Part shown: in pieces, positions 6,116 to 9,104 of the stretch
How positions within the stretch are numbered: the first letter of the stretch is position 1
How the letters are laid out: every line of letters starts with the position of its first letter
Assembly: GCA_005240105.1 (NCBI GenBank)
Contig: SBAT01000084.1
Location: forward strand, 1-9,104
DNA length: 9,104 bases
Reading direction: 5' to 3'
Source: Chloroflexota bacterium
Lineage (GTDB): Bacteria > Cyanobacteriota > Vampirovibrionia > Obscuribacterales > Obscuribacteraceae
Notes under the pieces: generated by a model
Seen by the model: the letters and a program-made list of their open reading frames with translations, nothing else
Told to the model about the DNA's origin: nothing
The model's database searches: none
Program-made: the position numbers and the translations under genes

Positions 6116-7746
6116 CAATCCAAGCTTCCCTTATAGCCATTAAGCAGGGTGTCTTTGCTGATAAGTCCCGTGTCGTGCAGCAATTGGGCCTGGGCATTGT
6201 TTGATCCAACAATTGCCTGAGCTTGAGTGGTCAACGCATTAATGTAGTCTCGTTGCGCTTGGATGACTTCTAGGTTGGTCCCTACTCCCTGCCGCAAGCG
6301 AATTAGAGCAAGTCTCAGCTCTTCTTCCGAAACAGCAGATCCGTAGGCGGCATTGTCGATTTGCTCACGAGCTGCGCGCCAATTTAGATAGTCGGTGCGC
6401 ACTTGTTGGAAAACAGTCTGTAATTGCTGGTTGGCTTGGATGCCGGCCTGTCGATTTAAGGATTGCGCTCCAAAGATATTGGCTGCGTTGACCATGCCCA
6501 AGCCGTTCAAGTTCCAGGTCAAGCCCATGCCGTTTTGTACAGTACGGAAGAGACCGCCGAATACACCGGCACCGGACGTCTCGCCGGCGTTGTTGGCATT
6601 ATTGGCTAACGGATCCGTAGATTCGCTTGTGGTATTGGTGTAGGAAACGACTGTAAAAAATGAGAGTGATGGGTAAAGTGGGGCAGCTGCAACTTGTATG
6701 TTTCTTGCCGCACCAAATTTGAACATTTCGTACTCGCGCAATTCCGGACGACGTTTTATGGCAACATTGATGATGTCGGCAATTTTTGCATTCGTTTGCC
6801 AGAGCGATTCTTCAGTAATTGTCTCTTCGGCTGGGACTAAATTTGCCAGCATTGGATAGTTCAAAACAAAGTTCAATCCCAGCGCGGCAATTCTTACTCC
6901 CACCTGTTGTTGAATAAGTGCTTGTCTGTCGGAAGCCAAAAGCGCATCTGATTGCATGACGGCAAACCTAGTGCCGGTGCCATGTGCTTCCAACTGCTGG
7001 TTGACGCGCAATTGTTCTTCGTCAACTTCCACAGCCTTAGCTCGTATCTGCAGGAGAATTCTTGCTAGTAGAAGGTTGTTGTAGCTTTGATATACCTGTA
7101 GCAAGGTGTCGTTCAAAGTTGCTTGATAAGCGTGCTGCCAACCACGGGTTCTGAATGCTTGTCCGAGAGCACCGTACATGATGCTGCCGCCCTGAAACAC
7201 TGGATAGTTGATGCGCTCCAATTGAACGCGGGCAAGTGATTTTATTTTCTGGTTTAAGATATTGGTGCGCGTCAAGTTATAGGCCATGGAAAAACTAGGC
7301 AGAGCAGAGGCCAGGTTGCCCAGCAAAACATAACGTTGGTAGTTGACACTTTCCTTGGAAATCTTTATGCCCAAGTTGTTGTCGAGCGCATAATTGAGTG
7401 CTTGTTCAAGAGTGATTGGTTCGTCATAACCAACTTCCTCTCTGACAGAGCGAAACGAGTAGAGAGAAACAGCCGAATGAAGTTTAAGAGCGCTTACCGG
7501 TAACGTCTTGTTCTTATCGTGCTCTTCATCGGATTCGGTGCCAAGGGCATCCGGTGTGGAACCGGTGGTTAAGCCGGTTGATGAATTGATTGTAGGAGTC
7601 GGGGGCTGAGTATTGTCGTCTGCTTTTACAGGGCGCAACTCCTCGCCTGAACCTAGCATCTGAGCCAGGGACAGCTGAGGACTGGCAAGACTGGCCAGCG
7701 CCATTAACACCAGCACGCGCCTGATTTTTTCTACTCGCTTAAGCAC
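6115..7746 (-). CDS. TolC-family outer-membrane channel protein 1
   Basis: The product is 543 residues and starts with GTG. A signal peptide (VLVLMALASLASPQLSLA) is cleaved near residue 28. A Thr/Pro/acidic linker follows to about 80, and the TolC core begins at about 105. The core contains the family duplication: LPSFSMAYNL and YPSLSFFTVV strands, HGTGTRFAVMQSDALLASD near 255-273, and GVGTNLEVIQAQRDYINALT near 487-506. Over an 86-residue stretch in the first half, roughly half of the residues match its neighbour TolC 2 by eye, so the pair look like a tandem duplication. The loop between barrel strands 3 and 4 is short here (about 370-400). TolC proteins serve as exit ducts for drug efflux or type I secretion; the substrate cannot be read from this sequence. 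There is no Shine-Dalgarno site; a perfect TATAAT sits 6 bases before the GTG. The gene is probably the first in the three-gene operon. Confidence 0.93.
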   Translation of the reverse strand: MLKRVEKIRRVLVLMALASLASPQLSLAQMLGSGEELRPVKADDNTQPPTPTINSSTGLTTGSTPDALGTESDEEHDKNKTLPVSALKLHSAVSLYSFRSVREEVGYDEPITLEQALNYALDNNLGIKISKESVNYQRYVLLGNLASALPSFSMAYNLTRTNILNQKIKSLARVQLERINYPVFQGGSIMYGALGQAFRTRGWQHAYQATLNDTLLQVYQSYNNLLLARILLQIRAKAVEVDEEQLRVNQQLEAHGTGTRFAVMQSDALLASDRQALIQQQVGVRIAALGLNFVLNYPMLANLVPAEETITEESLWQTNAKIADIINVAIKRRPELREYEMFKFGAARNIQVAAAPLYPSLSFFTVVSYTNTTSESTDPLANNANNAGETSGAGVFGGLFRTVQNGMGLTWNLNGLGMVNAANIFGAQSLNRQAGIQANQQLQTVFQQVRTDYLNWRAAREQIDNAAYGSAVSEEELRLALIRLRQGVGTNLEVIQAQRDYINALTTQAQAIVGSNNAQAQLLHDTGLISKDTLLNGYKGSLD

Positions 7747-7752
7747 CCAAAA

Positions 7753-7758
7753 ATTATA
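7753..7758 (-). promoter_or_regulatory. Perfect -10 box of the TolC operon (leaderless type)
   Basis: On the minus strand a consensus TATAAT is followed by six bases (TTTTGG) and then the GTG start codon. No Shine-Dalgarno motif lies before the GTG. No good -35 is visible 16-18 bases upstream. The 67-base gap from the upstream coiled-coil gene gives the operon its own promoter. Confidence 0.6.
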
Positions 7759-7813
7759 GCTGGGAACAGATCAATTAACCCAGATGCCCTTAATGTGAAT
7801 GAATTCATTTTCA

Positions 7814-8368
7814 TTATCTAAAATGATGCTCGGGACCGACAGGCTCAGGCGGTGGTTGCACAGTTTCTAAAAGCTTGTCCATTTGCAAGTGAATGTGATC
7901 AAGCTGCACCGTGACGTAATTAGTTAGATGATCGAGTCCGCTCTTCATAATGAAGGCGCCAATGACAATGACTATCAAAACTAGAATGGCGAAATTGAAG
8001 GAATGCTTGTTCAAATCCTTTTTGTTTTCTTCGAACAACTTTTCCATTGATTTCACTTGGCCATCAAGTTTGTCACGCAATTGATTGTGCCGTTCGTCTT
8101 GTTTGACTTTGATATCGTTTGTTGTGCGGACAATTTGGCTCTCTAGATAGAGAACTTGGTTTTGCAGCTCTTTTAAAAGCTCTCCACTGGAAGCAGGCGT
8201 GGCGGTAGAGCCGGGAATGGTCTGACTACCGGGCACAATTGTGTTCTCTTGAATTTGATGCTCAAGGCGCTCCAAGCGCGAGGCAAGTTGGCCGACTGAC
8301 TCTTGCATTAGTTTGTTCAAGGAGTTGATAGTAATTATCAGCTCCTCGCTTTTTTGTTCGTCAGCCAT
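7814..8368 (-). CDS. Single-span membrane protein with coiled-coil domain
   Basis: The product is 184 residues with no signal peptide. Residues 10-42 and 62-120 are charged and heptad-like (NSLNKLMQESVGQLASRLER; LLKELQNQVLYLESQIV), broken by a Pro/Ser/Thr-rich hinge at 43-61. One strong membrane span lies at about 124-141 (FNFAILVLIVIVIGAFIM). A second short amphipathic coiled segment (143-170) and a Pro-rich tail ending in HHFR follow. Lys residues just before the span suggest the long N-terminal coiled coil is cytoplasmic and the C-terminal 40 residues periplasmic. This arrangement could support oligomeric scaffolding or signalling, but I recognise no family. An AAAGG Shine-Dalgarno site is 7 bases from the ATG. 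It lies 67 bases upstream of the TolC pair and may be functionally linked to it, though that is only a matter of position. Confidence 0.82.
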   Translation of the reverse strand: MADEQKSEELIITINSLNKLMQESVGQLASRLERLEHQIQENTIVPGSQTIPGSTATPASSGELLKELQNQVLYLESQIVRTTNDIKVKQDERHNQLRDKLDGQVKSMEKLFEENKKDLNKHSFNFAILVLIVIVIGAFIMKSGLDHLTNYVTVQLDHIHLQMDKLLETVQPPPEPVGPEHHFR

Positions 8369-8384
8369 ATTTCAGCCTTTCAAA

Positions 8385-8417
8385 TTAGCCATACGCTAAT
8401 TTTAGCGCTGATTAGCC
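8385..8417. promoter_or_regulatory. Cluster of four TTAGC half-sites including a 14-bp palindrome
   Basis: Four copies of TTAGC(C/G) or its complement occur within 33 bases: 8385-8390, 8394-8399 (inverted), 8402-8407 and 8412-8417. The middle two form the perfect palindrome CGCTAATTTTAGCG. The cluster fills the 43-base gap upstream of the coiled-coil gene and its last copy overlaps the stop of the small membrane protein. No T-run makes it a terminator. An operator for a dimeric regulator is the simplest reading. Confidence 0.45.
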
Positions 8418-8672
8418 TCCAACTGCTCTACCGGATGCGTACATGGCACTACCGGCTACTACTTTGTGGGTTGCTTCGTCGGCAACATTTACAACAACTG
8501 TCTTCACGTGGTCCGGTTGCTTAGTGCTCTGACCTTTGTAGACGCCCCAGTATGCCGAGCCGACTTTTATCGTGCGCGGTCTTAATCGAGGCAAGAGGAT
8601 AGTCGGGTAGGCAATGCCAACCAGGGTGGCAACTGCAATCACTAATCCAATTGTGTTGGTTATTTCGTCCAT
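8412..8672 (-). CDS. Small single-span membrane protein, 86 aa, unknown
   Basis: From the ATG at 8672 the product is 86 residues; a TTG at 8684 could add four more. Residues 8-27 (IGLVIAVATLVGIAYPTILL) form a membrane span or uncleaved anchor. A basic patch (LRPRTIK) and a small soluble part (VGSAYWGVYKG to GRAVGG) follow. The basic patch after the span predicts a cytoplasmic C-terminus. I recognise no family. There is no good Shine-Dalgarno site. A TATTAT at 8705-8710 would be a plausible -10 giving a leader of about 25 bases, but no -35 supports it. The next gene starts 43 bases downstream on the same strand, so a two-gene transcript with the coiled-coil protein is likely. An overlapping minus-strand frame at 8521-8757 is the main competitor but has poor composition. 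Confidence 0.6.
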   Translation of the reverse strand: MDEITNTIGLVIAVATLVGIAYPTILLPRLRPRTIKVGSAYWGVYKGQSTKQPDHVKTVVVNVADEATHKVVAGSAMYASGRAVGG

Positions 8673-8755
8673 GTTGGAAGTCAAGTTCCGGGATGAGGCT
8701 TAGGATAATAGCACCTGCTGTTGACTTCTGGCATGGTGGTTTCACCAGGGAGAGC

Positions 8756-8792
8756 AAAATCTAAGGGACCGGTCATTAGACCAGCCCCTTAG
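8756..8792 (-). terminator. Rho-independent terminator downstream of the 53-aa gene
   Basis: On the minus strand CTAAGGGGCTGGTC pairs with GACCGGTCCCTTAG around a TAAT loop (8761-8792): 14 continuous pairs of which two are G:U. An A and then TTTT (8756-8759) follow. On the plus strand the same two positions would be A:C mismatches, so the functional RNA is the minus strand. It lies 46 bases past the stop of the 53-residue gene and isolates it from the small membrane-protein gene. Confidence 0.8.
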
Positions 8793-8838
8793 AAGGTGTG
8801 GTTGGATTCGTTAGGAGTGGACAGCAAAAAGGGTTAGC

Positions 8839-9000
8839 TTAGTGACTTATCGCTTCGGCAAGTTCACGATAAATGTCGGCTAGATAATTGGTCACCCCGG
8901 CTGAATTTGGCTCAACTTCAGCATAGCGGCTGTATTCGGCGGCTTTAGATTCGAACAAACCACGGAGTCTTTCGTCAAAGGCTTCAATCAGTTCTTTCAT
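8839..9000 (-). CDS. Small soluble protein, 53 aa, unknown
   Basis: An ATG at 9000 opens a 53-codon frame ending in TAA at 8839-8841. The product starts MKELIEAFDERLRGLFESKA and ends YLADIYRELAEAISH. It is acidic, has no membrane span or signal peptide, and looks like two amphipathic helices joined around PNSAG near residue 31. I recognise no family. The evidence that it is real is its context: an ideal Shine-Dalgarno site 6 bases from the ATG, and a strong intrinsic terminator shortly after the stop on the same strand. It is therefore likely a monocistronic, well-translated small protein gene. It is short enough to be missed by automatic gene calling. Confidence 0.8.
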   Translation of the reverse strand: MKELIEAFDERLRGLFESKAAEYSRYAEVEPNSAGVTNYLADIYRELAEAISH

Positions 9001-9006
9001 AAAGCG

Positions 9007-9014
9007 CCTCCTTA
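9007..9014 (-). promoter_or_regulatory. Shine-Dalgarno site of the 53-aa gene
   Basis: TAAGGAGG on the minus strand, a full complement of the core anti-SD, lies 6 bases before the ATG at 9000. It decides the start and is the strongest argument for the small gene. Confidence 0.88.
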
Positions 9015-9052
9015 GGCAAATACAAGCAGGGCTGAAATACGCCCGAACCTTG

Positions 9053-9079
9053 TGTCAACGGGGTTAAGTAACGGGGTTA
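9053..9079 (-). promoter_or_regulatory. Direct repeat overlapping a TTGACA box upstream of the 53-aa gene
   Basis: On the plus strand AACGGGGTTA occurs twice, at 9057-9066 and 9070-9079, with a 13-base period. On the minus strand the proximal copy runs into a perfect TTGACA (9053-9058), the right sequence for a -35 element of the small gene. The best -10-like hexamer (TATTTC) is only 13 bases downstream of it, so the promoter assignment is not secure. Repeats at this place could be an activator or repressor site. Confidence 0.4.
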
Positions 9080-9104
9080 TTTGGATTTTTGAGTGAATTA
9101 ATTC

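Noticed and set aside
8521..8757. 78-codon minus-strand frame overlapping the small membrane protein
   Set aside because: Its composition is irregular (Cys, Trp and His scattered) and its start lies just beside the terminator. The competing frame has a clear membrane span.

Overview
This window looks like chromosome from a Gram-negative (two-membrane) bacterium: it encodes two TolC-type outer-membrane channels and several proteins with Sec signal peptides. Base composition is moderately AT-leaning. A deep-branching lineage such as Vampirovibrionia/Melainabacteria (Obscuribacter-like) would fit the style of the proteins. That placement is an impression, not something shown by a marker gene; the only RNA gene is one tRNA. 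I see no insertion sequence, integrase, phage gene or CRISPR array.

Layout. Positions 1-652 (+ strand): the C-terminal end of a DUF4143-type ATPase cut by the window edge, then a possible 52-residue small protein. Positions 677-749 (- strand): a well-formed tRNA-Ala(GGC) without encoded CCA. Positions 840-2683 (- strand): a radical SAM enzyme with extra C-terminal cysteines, translationally coupled through ATGA to a secreted, all-helical protein made of three repeats. Positions 2684-2771 form a divergent promoter region. Positions 2772-3329 (+ strand) encode an isochorismatase-family hydrolase that converges on the next operon, sharing a CTAG double stop.

Positions 3326-7746 (- strand) form a tight operon: TolC-family protein 1, TolC-family protein 2 and a secreted 254-residue protein, with a 1-base overlap and then a 9-base gap. 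The second channel carries a low-complexity loop expansion of about 90 residues in its predicted extracellular side. No inner-membrane pump or periplasmic adaptor is encoded here, so the partner of these channels must lie elsewhere. Upstream on the same strand are a single-span membrane coiled-coil protein (7814-8368) and a small single-span protein (8412-8672). Further upstream is an independently terminated 53-residue gene (8839-9000) with an ideal Shine-Dalgarno site.

A cross-cutting observation: three genes that head transcription units (radical SAM, isochorismatase, TolC 1) lack a convincing Shine-Dalgarno site and instead have a TATA-type hexamer exactly 6 bases before the start codon. 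Four other genes have good Shine-Dalgarno sites 6-7 bases from the start. This is the pattern expected if the three lead genes are translated from leaderless mRNAs.
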